From: Astropecten irregularis
Lineage: Eukaryota; Echinodermata; Asteroidea; Paxillosida; Astropectinidae
Assembly (NCBI GenBank): GCA_963971285.1
Contig: OZ020246.1
Coordinates: forward strand, 17,405,217-17,469,216
DNA: 64,000 bases
Direction: 5' to 3'
The translations under genes were made by a program, and so were the position numbers. The notes under the pieces are model-generated. The model was not told the origin of the DNA and made no database searches. It worked only from the letters and a program-made list of their open reading frames with translations. The number at the start of each line of letters is the position of its first letter. The stretch's first letter is position 1. Positions 11,401 through 20,384 of the stretch are shown one piece after another.

Positions 11401-14400
11401 AACCTATGCTTGGAGTTGCTGACAAAAGCAAAAGAAAAACATTAGCGCTGGTGGTAGTTACTGAACATTTGTCCCATGTTTTTTTTTTTAACATAACAAA
11501 TAAGTGCAATAATCACTACCTGTTTTTATGTTCATGACTGCATTGGTGTGTTGAAACATCAGCACTATATTTTTGTTTTGCTTTGCTATCCAAACATAGG
11601 TTGATGTATTGAAATACTATTCGAACTACTTTTGAAAAATGGCTTGAAGTAGTTTCAAATTCAAAAGAGTACTTTCAAAAAGACTCAAAATGGATATTGG
11701 ATGTTAAAACAAACAAGGAGTTTTCACGTTTATCAAGTCTACATCACATGTATTGTCCTGAAGATGATTATTAAAAAAAGAAAAAGAAACAAAAAAGAAA
11801 CAAACATTTCTAAGGTATGAAGCTTGTCCAGATAATTGGTAAGCTTATTATATCATTGACTGAGTTACAATGCTAAAAAACAATCAATAGATGTTTTGTG
11901 CAATGTTAACTTGTGGGGCTTTTAGGAGCAGAGATTTAACTTAATATTAATGCGAAAGATTTGTTCAAATTTCAGACGCTGTGAGATGCCTGATCTTCAT
12001 AATTACCCAGTTTAATTCCAACAGGTTCTTTACTTTCCCGGCACGAATGCAGCATCCATCCTCTCTTTATTTTCCTCTTGACTGTGACAAGAAACCAAAA
12101 CAAAATCCAAAACTGAGATGAGAAAAAAACAAAGTCTTGAAAGTTCGTACTTCATGTACAACATTTAAAAAAAGAAATACTTACAGTGAAATTTCTTCAT
12201 CATTTTCTTGGTTGGAAAACATTTTCCTTAAACACGAACTGTTTGTATATCAAATTATGAGGCAAACTTTGGTGTATTTTCTTAATGGTGATAGTTTTAA
12301 AGTGGAAGTAGATTTTTAGTAACGTTGTTAAGTACAAGTTTGACTCATAATTTGAATTAGTTCGTGCAACCTGCATCATCCACAGGCTTCTTTTTGTAAG
12401 TGTGAATTATCACTGTGAACAGAAATTTTTGGCCCTGTATTTCACAAAGTATCCCTTTATCCCTGTGGACTATAGGGTGTTGATTTTTTATTGAAACTGG
12501 CCATTTTATAAAAACAAAATTGACAATGTTACTTTAAAATATAACATATTGTGCATGCAGTTGGTGCAACATATGCCTGTGGCAGATGCGGGTTCACCAT
12601 TTCCCAGGGTGGTTAAAAAAAAAAAATGAAAAGAAAACTTAAGGTGTCTGGATTGTTTTTCAGCATTGAGGCCGTGTTTGGTTTTGTTTTGGAAATTTGA
12701 CATGACAGCCAACCTCTTTATTTCCTTCTTGAAGAAAAACCGAGCATTATTTCCTTGCTAATTCTGGATATTCCCACCTTTTCCAACAGAAACTAAGCGA
12801 GAGCCAGAGTGTATGCCTGTACATTCACCGTTGAGTAATGCAGCAGGTATGTGTTGTTCATTTGTCTACAGACATTAAAGGTCAACTACATTGTGTTCTG
12901 GCCAATAATGAAAATATATGCCCCACATGAAGCGCACAAGTCTGATGCTAATGATACTTTAAGCTATAGCATGACATACGACAATGGTGAGACCATGTCT
13001 TCCAAGACCACATTCACTTTTGACTTGATCATTTCGCCAAGTTTACATACCCTCGCCCAACTCTTTATCTATTTCATGCAATTTTTAGTTGAAAGAGCCT
13101 GAATGGTATCCTTTTTTTTTGGAGGTTTCAAAAACCTGTCTTGTCTTAACTGTTGCTATGAAATAGCCTAGTGGTTAACAATTTGCTGTTCTGACAGATG
13201 AGTTTGACCATGCTCTGTGATATTTGTCATTAAATGTGACCTTTGAATATACATTTACTTTGAGCAGTTGCCAGCCTACTCGAAACCAAGGACTCAACTA
13301 TGTCTGCCTTGATGATGCATCCCTCGCAACAAAACAGTGTACCCCCAACATCCTCTGGTAGAAGTGATGCGAAAACCAGCTTTGCAGACACCCTCAAAGC
13401 AGCTGCTCAACTTGAACTGAAGAGCCCAGGTCTCCTTGCCAAGTTAGCCCTCAATGAGCCCAACACGTCAAATTTGCTAGGTAAGCTATGAACACAATTT
13501 CCTATAAACTCTCTTCACTGGGGTTTTTTCTTTTTAGTTCTTGTTTTCCCCCATTTTCCTCTTTGTGTACAAAACTAATGGTGCATTAATCCAATCATGT
13601 TTTTCTAGAGTTGATAATGGAATCAAGCAACACTCCATCTATGGTTGAGGAACAGACAGTGTTTAAAGAGCTTATCGAGTTAGGCATTGTTGACGTTAAG
13701 GCGACTAATAATGAAGAGGAGGTGGGCATGAAGAACTTTGAGCCAATTGGGGTGGTTTTGGGAGATACCAATGATGCGTTGCCGATTGGTGATGTTGACT
13801 ATCTACTTCACTGGTGGAAGAACGAAGCTCACCCGAATGGGAGTGTTGAAACTGCGACCTTGGAAGATGGTATGATACAATAATAAGGTTATCAAATGAT
13901 GTTGATGTGAAGACTTGAGCAACATCATTTCATAATGACTCGTATTATTTCCTCTGTGAATTGACTATTTAACTAATCTCCCATATGTTTACAGTGGTAA
14001 TGAACTGCTCAAAAAGTATTCCTTCTAACCATTTTGGCCTGTATACTCACTCACTAATTTTATCTTTTCTCTTTTTGATTGAAGGAGGAGCATAAAGTAA
14101 ACATTGTTCAGATCAACCAACTTTGTACACTAACTCTTTTGCACTTAGAAAAGGGGTCAATTCAAGTTGACTGCCTTTTTTAAAAGGCTGGTTACAAAAA
14201 TTAAATTATTGTTTCCTTTGGCAGGACGTACGAAAATATTCAAGTTAATAGCCCTGTGGGAACAAATCAAACTTAAGAGCAGTACAAATTTACATCCTGC
14301 ACCTGATATGGATATTGATTTGTTCCGTTCCAGTGTACTTGTGTAGCAGTAGATTAAAACAAAACCGTGGTTTCTTGATTGTCAGCAATTTGTGCAGGAT

Positions 14401-15131
14401 TAAATACTGCCTGTGCATTTATAACTCTTCCACAATTGAACTTTGACCAAATACACTGACTTGAACAATTTCATGTGCAAAGCAACAGTAATTTGTCAGA
14501 CTTAAGACACTGTTTCTACTTATGCTTAACATGATTCAAACATGGTTGCTGCAAATGCATTGTATTGTTTACAATGGTTGAGAATGGCCATAAAAGGCAT
14601 CAGACTATTCCATATTTTAACGTTTGCACCAATTCATATTGCATTACAGGTCAATGGTTCATTTTGTTGAGAAATAACAATTATATAGCAATGGAATTGG
14701 GTCTGAAACATGAACCATGAGAAGAAAAGAACTCAAACTGACTACGGATGTCGAATTTTCTAATCTTTATTAATCTTTTTAATGTAGTTCTTGTGTACGT
14801 GTGTGCTGCAGTCATGGGGCTTTCCTGTATCCTATCATATCCAACTAACATAGGCAATTAATGACATTTCTTTTTCCCACTAACCATCCCTTTCTCCAGG
14901 ACCAGAGAAGTTGAGATGAACATTTAGTGTTGTTTGATAAACATGAATCTATTATCATTATTTTTCTGTGATATAAACTAATTTATCTTTTGGATTTCTA
15001 ATATTCTCTCTCTAGGTAGCGAGGGGGTTTATTGTGTCGCCTTAGTGCTGGTCATGAGTATTCATTATGAAACTATAACATTGATGTTTTTCTTAATTTG
15101 TTCCACAGTTTCATCGGTTCTTTTGCTGTAG
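5411..15131 (+). CDS. NFAT5: NFAT5-like (TonEBP-type) Rel-homology transcription factor, multi-exon
   Basis: This encodes a nuclear DNA-binding factor of the NFAT/Rel superfamily; vertebrate NFAT5 is the osmotic-stress member. Coding exons joined here: 5411-5492, 6038-6115, 7180-7876, 8068-8263, 8380-8570, 8697-8869, 8992-9185, 9305-9443, 12790-12846, 13268-13480 and 13609-13869, with a possible last exon 15109-15131. All junctions are GT-AG and all phases agree, giving about 765 residues. The Rel-homology region lies at about residues 315-583. It carries the DNA-recognition loop RARYLTEG (residues 327-334), [33 protein letters not shown] and [17 protein letters not shown]. The loop has the NFAT5 form rather than the RAHYETEG of calcineurin-regulated NFATs. 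The N-terminus is Ser/Pro-rich. The C-terminal part is short compared with the long Gln-rich tail of vertebrate NFAT5. If exon 13609 is not spliced, translation stops at 13,881-13,883. Confidence 0.9.
6038..6115 (+). CDS. NFAT5: NFAT5-like gene, coding exon 2
   Basis: A strong acceptor (TTTTTTTTCTTGTGCAG) precedes it and the donor GAAAG|GTTAGT follows. Phase 1 in, phase 1 out. It adds the residues [20 protein letters not shown] and SSIRK before exon 3. The frame is open only when spliced to exon 1. Confidence 0.65.
7180..7876 (+). CDS. NFAT5: NFAT5-like gene, large regulatory exon 3 with internal duplication
   Basis: The acceptor ATATCCAG is at 7172-7179 and the donor CCAG|GTACAG at 7877. 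The exon encodes a Ser/Pro/Asp-rich, probably disordered regulatory segment with several SP dipeptides ([20 protein letters not shown] and [13 protein letters not shown]). A 114-bp unit is repeated in tandem at 7601-7714 and 7715-7828 with one visible base difference (GAG to AAG, E to K). It adds 38 residues in frame. An internal ATG at 7188 could serve as an alternative start. Confidence 0.85.
8068..8263 (+). CDS. NFAT5: NFAT5-like gene, exon 4: start of Rel-homology region
   Basis: The acceptor CTTTCCTTTTTAAACAG matches the phase-2 donor of exon 3. An upstream AG at 8001-8002 would give a stop with that donor and is rejected. The exon encodes a basic stretch ([12 protein letters not shown]), then [20 protein letters not shown] and SRGSVKD. 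The recognition loop RARYLTEG, at 8189-8212, contacts DNA bases in NFAT proteins. Confidence 0.88.
8380..8570 (+). CDS. NFAT5: NFAT5-like gene, exon 5 (RHR-N)
   Basis: The acceptor is TTCTTTTTCTCATTAG and the donor GATGAG|GTAAGT. It encodes [20 protein letters not shown] and [20 protein letters not shown], a near-match to the vertebrate NFAT5 Rel N-terminal domain. Phase 0 in, phase 2 out. Confidence 0.93.
8697..8869 (+). CDS. NFAT5: NFAT5-like gene, exon 6 (RHR-N end)
   Basis: The acceptor is TTGGTTATCTTTCAG and the donor TTGCA|GTAAGT. It encodes [20 protein letters not shown], then the basic KRKST and [12 protein letters not shown], the end of the Rel N-terminal immunoglobulin-like domain. 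Confidence 0.93.
8992..9185 (+). CDS. NFAT5: NFAT5-like gene, exon 7 (RHR-C/IPT)
   Basis: Joined to exon 6 it reads [20 protein letters not shown] then [12 protein letters not shown], the opening strands of the IPT dimerisation domain. It ends ALFHN| at a GTAAGT donor. In NFAT5 this domain mediates dimerisation around DNA; that role is from family knowledge. Confidence 0.93.
9305..9443 (+). CDS. NFAT5: NFAT5-like gene, exon 8 (IPT end)
   Basis: It starts after GTCTTTGTAG and encodes [20 protein letters not shown], then [20 protein letters not shown], completing the IPT fold. The donor is ATTG|GTAAGT in phase 1. The next intron (9444-12789) is 3.3 kb with nothing else recognised in it. Confidence 0.9.
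12790..12846 (+). CDS. NFAT5: NFAT5-like gene, small exon 9
   Basis: A 57-bp exon between CTTTTCCAACAG and GCAG|GTATGT, encoding [19 protein letters not shown]. Phase 1 in and out, so it could be skipped without changing the frame. Confidence 0.75.
13268..13480 (+). CDS. NFAT5: NFAT5-like gene, exon 10
   Basis: The acceptor is TTTGAGCAG and the donor CTAG|GTAAGC. It encodes [39 protein letters not shown] and a likely helix [20 protein letters not shown]. Phase 1 in and out. No known domain was recognised. Confidence 0.78.
13609..13883 (+). CDS. NFAT5: NFAT5-like gene, exon 11 (C-terminal, acidic)
   Basis: The acceptor is GTTTTTCTAG. It encodes an acidic segment with [20 protein letters not shown] and [15 protein letters not shown], which could be an activation region (inference). 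It either ends at the in-frame TAA (13,881-13,883) or is spliced at GATG|GTATGA (13,870). Phase-compatible downstream exons at 14,085, 14,900 and 15,109 each add only a few residues before a stop. Confidence 0.78.
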
Positions 15132-17105
15132 TTTGTGAGATGGCAACCGTATCATTGAGCTGATGTCAAAGCACTGGAGAAGTAGAAGCTGTAAATATTG
15201 TACATATTTATTGTTAAAGACAAGGCAATCACATTGCCTTTCTATATGTTATCACCAACGCATGTATATTTAATTTTGTATTGTCTGTTTTGTAAATACA
15301 CTTCTTGCTAAGCAGAACCTTGACTTTGTACATACACGTTAAGTTAATTATCATTGTTGACTGGAGATTAATGGTCCAGAGTACATCTTTGAAACAACAC
15401 TGGTTTTTAAACTGTCAGAGATCACTTATAACTCATAAATTGAAACTTACATTTCTGGGGGTGCTTGAATATGTGTACATATCCTGAATATGAAGTTTCT
15501 ATTTCATAACTTGTTTGTACTGTTACATCAACACTTTGGGAAAACACAAACCAACAAACCAAACATTAATTGATTCAAGTACAAATACTGCAATATCGGT
15601 GTGTTAAACTCAAACTGAGCAGCTGTGGTAGAATTAGTGAATGCATTATCGTTAACTGTGCTTATTAATGTGTCGCCAAAAGTACTCGGTTATAAGAATA
15701 TGGCAGAGTAATGGAGGTTTTATCTGTTAACCTTTTATTTCAAAATACTTAAAGATCCCTGCTCCAGAAAAGATCAACTGTCTTTTAAAATTGCAAGGAA
15801 TGTAGCATCGATACTGCATCTTTGTATACACTACATTAAAATAGATTGCACGGACCCCGTTTGCAAATATGTGATAAAGTTTCTGTATTGAGAAACACTT
15901 CAGATTTTGTTCATAGATCTGTACTCTCAACCAGGAATGTGGATGTAGGATGCTGCACTATGAACATATTAAGGTGCGACATCTTGGTTCATGTGAAGAG
16001 TGAATGTCATAACACATGAAAAGATGGCATCAACATTTAAATTGGTAGGAGCTTTTCCCACATTTAATACCAGTAGTTTATATCTTATTAGACATTTTAA
16101 ATTTGACCAAACCTTCCGTCTTGTTTCTTGCCAAGGTAAAGCCTTTGTAAATTCATTGATGTGCATGTCATTTAATAGACAGTACAATGTACTGTCATCA
16201 AAACAAGCAATGTTGTACATGTATATCCACCTAAAATCAGCATATACAATACCAGACTGGCTGAAGACTTAATTATTTTGTATTTCATTTTGTTTTTTTA
16301 CAAGGCTATTTTTGCAAAAAGGTGCAAAATTTAGACACATTAATTAATTGATCTAAGGACTCTTCAGTACTGAGGCGAGGAATTTTCATAAGTACTGACA
16401 AGAAAAGAAAAGCAATCCGTCCCTTAATAAAGTGTATTTACCATGTACAGGGTTAGAACTTACATATAAGGCAATGTTCGTAAACCCACCCCAAGCCCTT
16501 TGCAAATTTTGTTTGCTAGACAAAGTTAAGTTCGGGCATTGTTTTTGGCGGATTGAGGAAAGTGGCTTAGGTTCAGATTGATATGTGAAAGCTATGACAC
16601 CACATGTTATGGGAACTGTGGAAGTGAGTGTGATTTATTCTAGCTTGGATATTGAAATTATCAATTTTCCAAATCACAATATATGTAGTTGAACAGAACA
16701 TACAATATCGTTACGCATGTACATGTATGTGTACAATTGCACATGTGAGTGTGGTGTACGATAGATTTTGAAGAATGATTTTCTCTGTCCTCATGATACC
16801 CACTGCCTTCTGATAAAGACTTGCTTGAAGTCCAAAGAATTATCTGTAGGTTATAGCCAATATTAAATTCACAACCAAAAAGTTTGTTTTCAGTTGTTTT
16901 GTAAAGGATAATTTATACACAGACATACAATACATAAAATAGTCATAACATTGTGTAAACGTCATTGCAGTTAACATTGAATAAAGAATGAAAACATTCA
17001 AGAGTAACCAGAAAATTGAGTTAAAGATTGTTATGTTGTTGCTTTACAGTGTTCATACTGATGGTGTTCAGAAGCAATATTTATATTGTTTTGTAATAAT
17101 GAAAT
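15132..17105 (+). other. Probable 3'UTR of the NFAT5-like gene
   Basis: AT-rich, no open frame of note. Poly(A) signals AATAAA occur at 16,426-16,431 and about 17,102. Pumilio-type elements TGTAAATA (15,190-15,197), TGTACATA (15,199-15,206) and TGTAAATA (15,291-15,298) lie just after the last candidate stop. The real cleavage site is not determinable from sequence alone. Confidence 0.5.
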
Positions 17106-17336
17106 AAATTTTAACTTGACTACATGTATCAATATAAGTAATAAACTGCTCATCATCCAAAATGATACTGAAATTTATAACATGCTTGGTAAGGAGGGCC
17201 TTTGAAGTTCGAACAAAGATCCTGCTAGGATTGAAAAGCCCTCATATCTCCAAACATTGACTACATGTACATGTACATTCAAATCTGCATTCACAAAAAC
17301 TGGATGATTGTTAAATAGACGTTTAATTGTGGGATA

Positions 17337-17731
17337 GGTCTGACGATTACAAGTCAACTTGCCCCCTGTCCGACTCGGCTTCCAACTTGCCTCCTAGCAG
17401 ACTCGCCCCCTGGCCAACTCCCCCTCCCCCCAATTTATTCAGAAATGAGATGCAAAATGTGAAGATATTATGCATCATAATTAATGCCCAAATTTAAAAC
17501 AAATAGGTAACAAAATAAGTAAAGAAAAATAGTCCCAAAACCATCGTCATAATGACAAAAACACAAAAGTGGGTCAGGGGGTGAGTCTGCCATGAGGCGA
17601 GTGGGTAAGGGGCAAGACGGGGAGGAGGCGAGTTGGGGAGGGGGTGAGTTGGTAAGGGGCGAGTCGGTAAGGGACGAGTCGGTAAAAGGAGAGTTGGCTA
17701 GGAGGCGAGTTGACCTGTTACCGGTCTGACG
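17337..17731. mobile_element. Foldback MITE flanked by 10-bp direct repeat
   Basis: The direct repeat GGTCTGACGA occurs at 17,337-17,346 and 17,722-17,731. Inside it, the left end (TACAAGTCAACTTGCC) and right end (GGCGAGTTGACCTGTTA) are inverted copies. Next to both ends are degenerate copies of a short GGCGAGTTGG-type unit, inverted relative to each other. Target duplications of 9-10 bp and long subterminal repeats are features of Mutator-like (MULE) elements; this assignment is inference. Confidence 0.72.
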
Positions 17732-17807
17732 ACTTGGAAATGTGGCAATTAAATTGTTCAGGATGACTTGAGTGTATTAATTATATCCATGGTGCCAACT
17801 ATCAATC

Positions 17808-17961
17808 CAGGGCTGGATTTCACAAAGCACTAAGATTAATCTTAAAGATGAGTTTTTCAGTATCACCATTGTGATTTGTATTGTGACATCACATGTTGCT
17901 TAGCAATTAAGATGAATTAACACTTCAGATCAATCTTAGTGCTTCGTGAAATCGGCCCCTG
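17808..17961. mobile_element. Short MITE with ~30-bp inverted repeats
   Basis: The left end reads CAGGGCTGGATTTCACAAAG then CACTAAGATTAATCTT. The right end is the inverse (GATCAATCTTAGTGCTTCGT then GAAATCGGCCCCTG). About 154 bp long, non-coding. Confidence 0.78.
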
Positions 17962-18576
17962 TTCTAAGTAAAAGGTTTGCCATGCAACAAAAAAGCACTG
18001 AGCGGATGTATAGTATTAAAACGGCCAAGCAAAAGTGGAATTCCACTTAAAACAATGCAACGATGCCCATGACTTGATGCTACACTTGGAACTTATTTCG
18101 CTACTACCATTTGAGGCCCAAAGCAAAATGAAGGGATTGGGATGAGCCACATGACGAAGCCAAAGAAAGGCTCTATCTTCGCCATGTATTTCAAGCCCTT
18201 CATTTCATTTTAATAGGACATCGACACTGAATGGTGCTGGTAATGAAATGTCAACCCTTGCCTTGGTCAATAGAGGGCGCTTTCACTGAAGGTGGTCTGG
18301 TTACTCAATCGTATGCTTTCATAAAGGCGAACGATATTTCACGAATGGGCCGGGTACGTATGATAAACAAGTAACGTTAAATGAGTTAGTGTGAGTAGTT
18401 CGCTGAATAAACGTCAGCCTTTCTTCCAATTTCTTGCCTTGGTTTGGTGATTGATCGTCTACAAACACAATACTATTACTAGGATTAGAGCTGCTAGCTT
18501 CTATCATGGGTAAGATTTGTGATTGAATTTGAAAACGTAAAAGTAGTATCGTCCGGGCATGAGTTTCCAATAGGCC

Positions 18577-18734
18577 TAAGCCTTATCGCAAATAGTACTT
18601 TAGGCCTACCGTCTGGTTGATTTTGGACAATGGTGGAAAGGCACCATGGGAAGGAAAAAGGGGCATATTTTGTCCCTTTTCCCTTCCCACAGTGCCTTTT
18701 GAAATCAACCAGGCGGTATTTGCGATAAGGCTTA
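18577..18734. mobile_element. Palindromic MITE / long hairpin
   Basis: AAGCCTTATCGCAAATA (left) and TATTTGCGATAAGGCTTA (right) form the outer stem. Inside, GGTGGAAAGGCACCATGGGA pairs imperfectly with the CCCTTCCCACAGTGCCTTTT arm, and GTCTGGTTGATTTT with GAAATCAACCAGGC. Almost the whole 158 bp folds on itself. Confidence 0.75.
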
Positions 18735-18861
18735 TGGATGATAGGCCTAGGCCTAATAATAGTTAAATAATAGGCCCTACATGTATGTTTTCGGTAACGA
18801 AATTTGATTCCCGTTTACCGCGATACCGTGTGTGATAATTCGTGATCAGTATCCCTGAAGT

Positions 18862-18966
18862 GATGACTACACTCACCACATCTCCGACACGGTTACCTTC
18901 TCAAACCTGGACCTTGCTGAACTGGATTCCACGTAGGCGTACTACGTACCGGTCAGAGAGAGGACA
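18862..18966 (+). pseudogene. Broken exon of the WxGYxDxESGI-domain gene
   Basis: This frame encodes DDYTHHISDTVTFSNLDLAE then LDST, a stop (TAG 18,934-18,936), and AYYVPVRERT. The pattern 'TFSNLDL...YYVTVRA' is the end of the same kind of extracellular domain found complete at 20,281-21,816. The stop lies between its last two strands, so this copy is either broken or spliced around the stop. Confidence 0.45.
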
Positions 18967-19950
18967 TAGCTCTAGTTTATCAAAGGCCGAGGTGACATCG
19001 ACAGGAAATAATGTAGGGATGTTACAAAATTTTTAGATATCATAGATATGCCCTGCAATGTATATCATCTGAAAGAGCATGAGAATACCTTTCATTTGAT
19101 ACCTCACTCACTTCCATACCATTAGTTTGAAGGAAGTTACATCCATTTTCATGATCCAAAATTTGCATATTTGGTCCCTATGGTTTTGCATTACATTGAA
19201 AAAAAAGTTGTGATCGAGGACTGGAGGAGGGCTAATTTTGTACAATTATGTCAATAAATATCTTTGGGATTAAAATAAACGCATGAAATCTTTTCCAACA
19301 TTAGATTGAAGTATTCTGGTTCAAATACATGATTTAAATTGATATTAATTATCCAAGATAATAATCAGATTAATTATAATTCTAGTGGTTAATTACATAA
19401 ATTCAATATGGGCAGGGGCACCAATATGCAACAACAACGCGCAGCATCTTGACATTCCTGGTCAAAAAAATCACATTTCTGATCGTCAGATTCCACCCAA
19501 ATTTCACCACAAGGTAGTTGAAATGTCACTCTATCAGTATGTATACCTTTCAAAATGGTATGAACATCCAATCCATGAATAGGAGAGGGTTGAATGTGAC
19601 CCAATAATTCAAGTTGATCGCACGATCGCAAGGAGCTACGGATCCCATTTTTTTTTTTCACAGGAATTAAGAATGAGCCTCCAACTACACGATATCGATG
19701 AAGTAGGAAAAAATCCCCCCCCGGCAACCATTCAAAATGCCACATTTGTAGGGCAATCCCCCAGTAGGGCTACAAGCCCGCGCAAGCACAGTGGACATTT
19801 CTGGCCTACTCACAGTGCATGGATTGTAACGTACCTAAATAATGTTGGAGTGGACAGCACCGTCCGTAGTTGGTAGGCCTAAGTTGGTATTTATTTCCTG
19901 ATGAAAGTAGTTTAACTCAAATGATTGTTATTGAAAACTGAAATCCACAG

Positions 19951-20130
19951 AATCAGGTACTGAGGTGAGGTAGGGACTGAAAACCCGGTCCGCAGAGGTG
20001 AAAGGCGAGGAAAGAATTACTTCGCTAACCTGATTCTCAAATCATGTGTTGGCTCAGGTGGGATTCGAACCAACGACCTCCTGCTTACTAGTGCAGATGC
20101 CATATCGCTAGGCCACCGAGCTAGCTAGAG
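19951..20130 (-). mobile_element. tRNA-derived SINE-like element
   Basis: Read on the minus strand, 20,122 to 20,051 resembles a tRNA: AGCTCGGTGGCCTAGCGATA at the 5' side and GGTTCGAATCCCACC (Pol III B-box, GGTTCGAATCC). The anticodon-arm stem encloses an eight-base loop, so this is not a functional tRNA. The non-tRNA part (19,951-20,036) is bounded by AATCAGGT/ACCTGATT. It lies between putative exons of the second gene. Confidence 0.6.
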
Positions 20131-20280
20131 AGGGGGAGTTACAGACTATCAGTCTTTCAAATGATGTATTGGACTCTAATATGTGATATGCCTATAGTGG
20201 TGAGTCTGTATAATGAAACATTGAAGAAGAGATCTGTTTGCAGACTAGACATGAATCAGTATAGTGCTCTTATTTCTCAG

Positions 20281-20384
20281 GTATGAAAGAAGCAAGACAA
20301 TGTAACTCTTCAACGAGTTACTTTTCAATGGATATCACTCCTCCTATTGAAGGAAGGCTGCGAGCTGGTCCATTCTATGACATG
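20281..20384 (+). CDS. WxGYxDxESGI gene exon (TPP segment)
   Basis: Between TCTTATTTCTCAG and GACATG|GTGAGT. Encodes MKEARQCNSSTSYFSMD then ITPPIEGRLRAGPFYDM, the opening of the domain. Phase 0 out. Confidence 0.6.
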
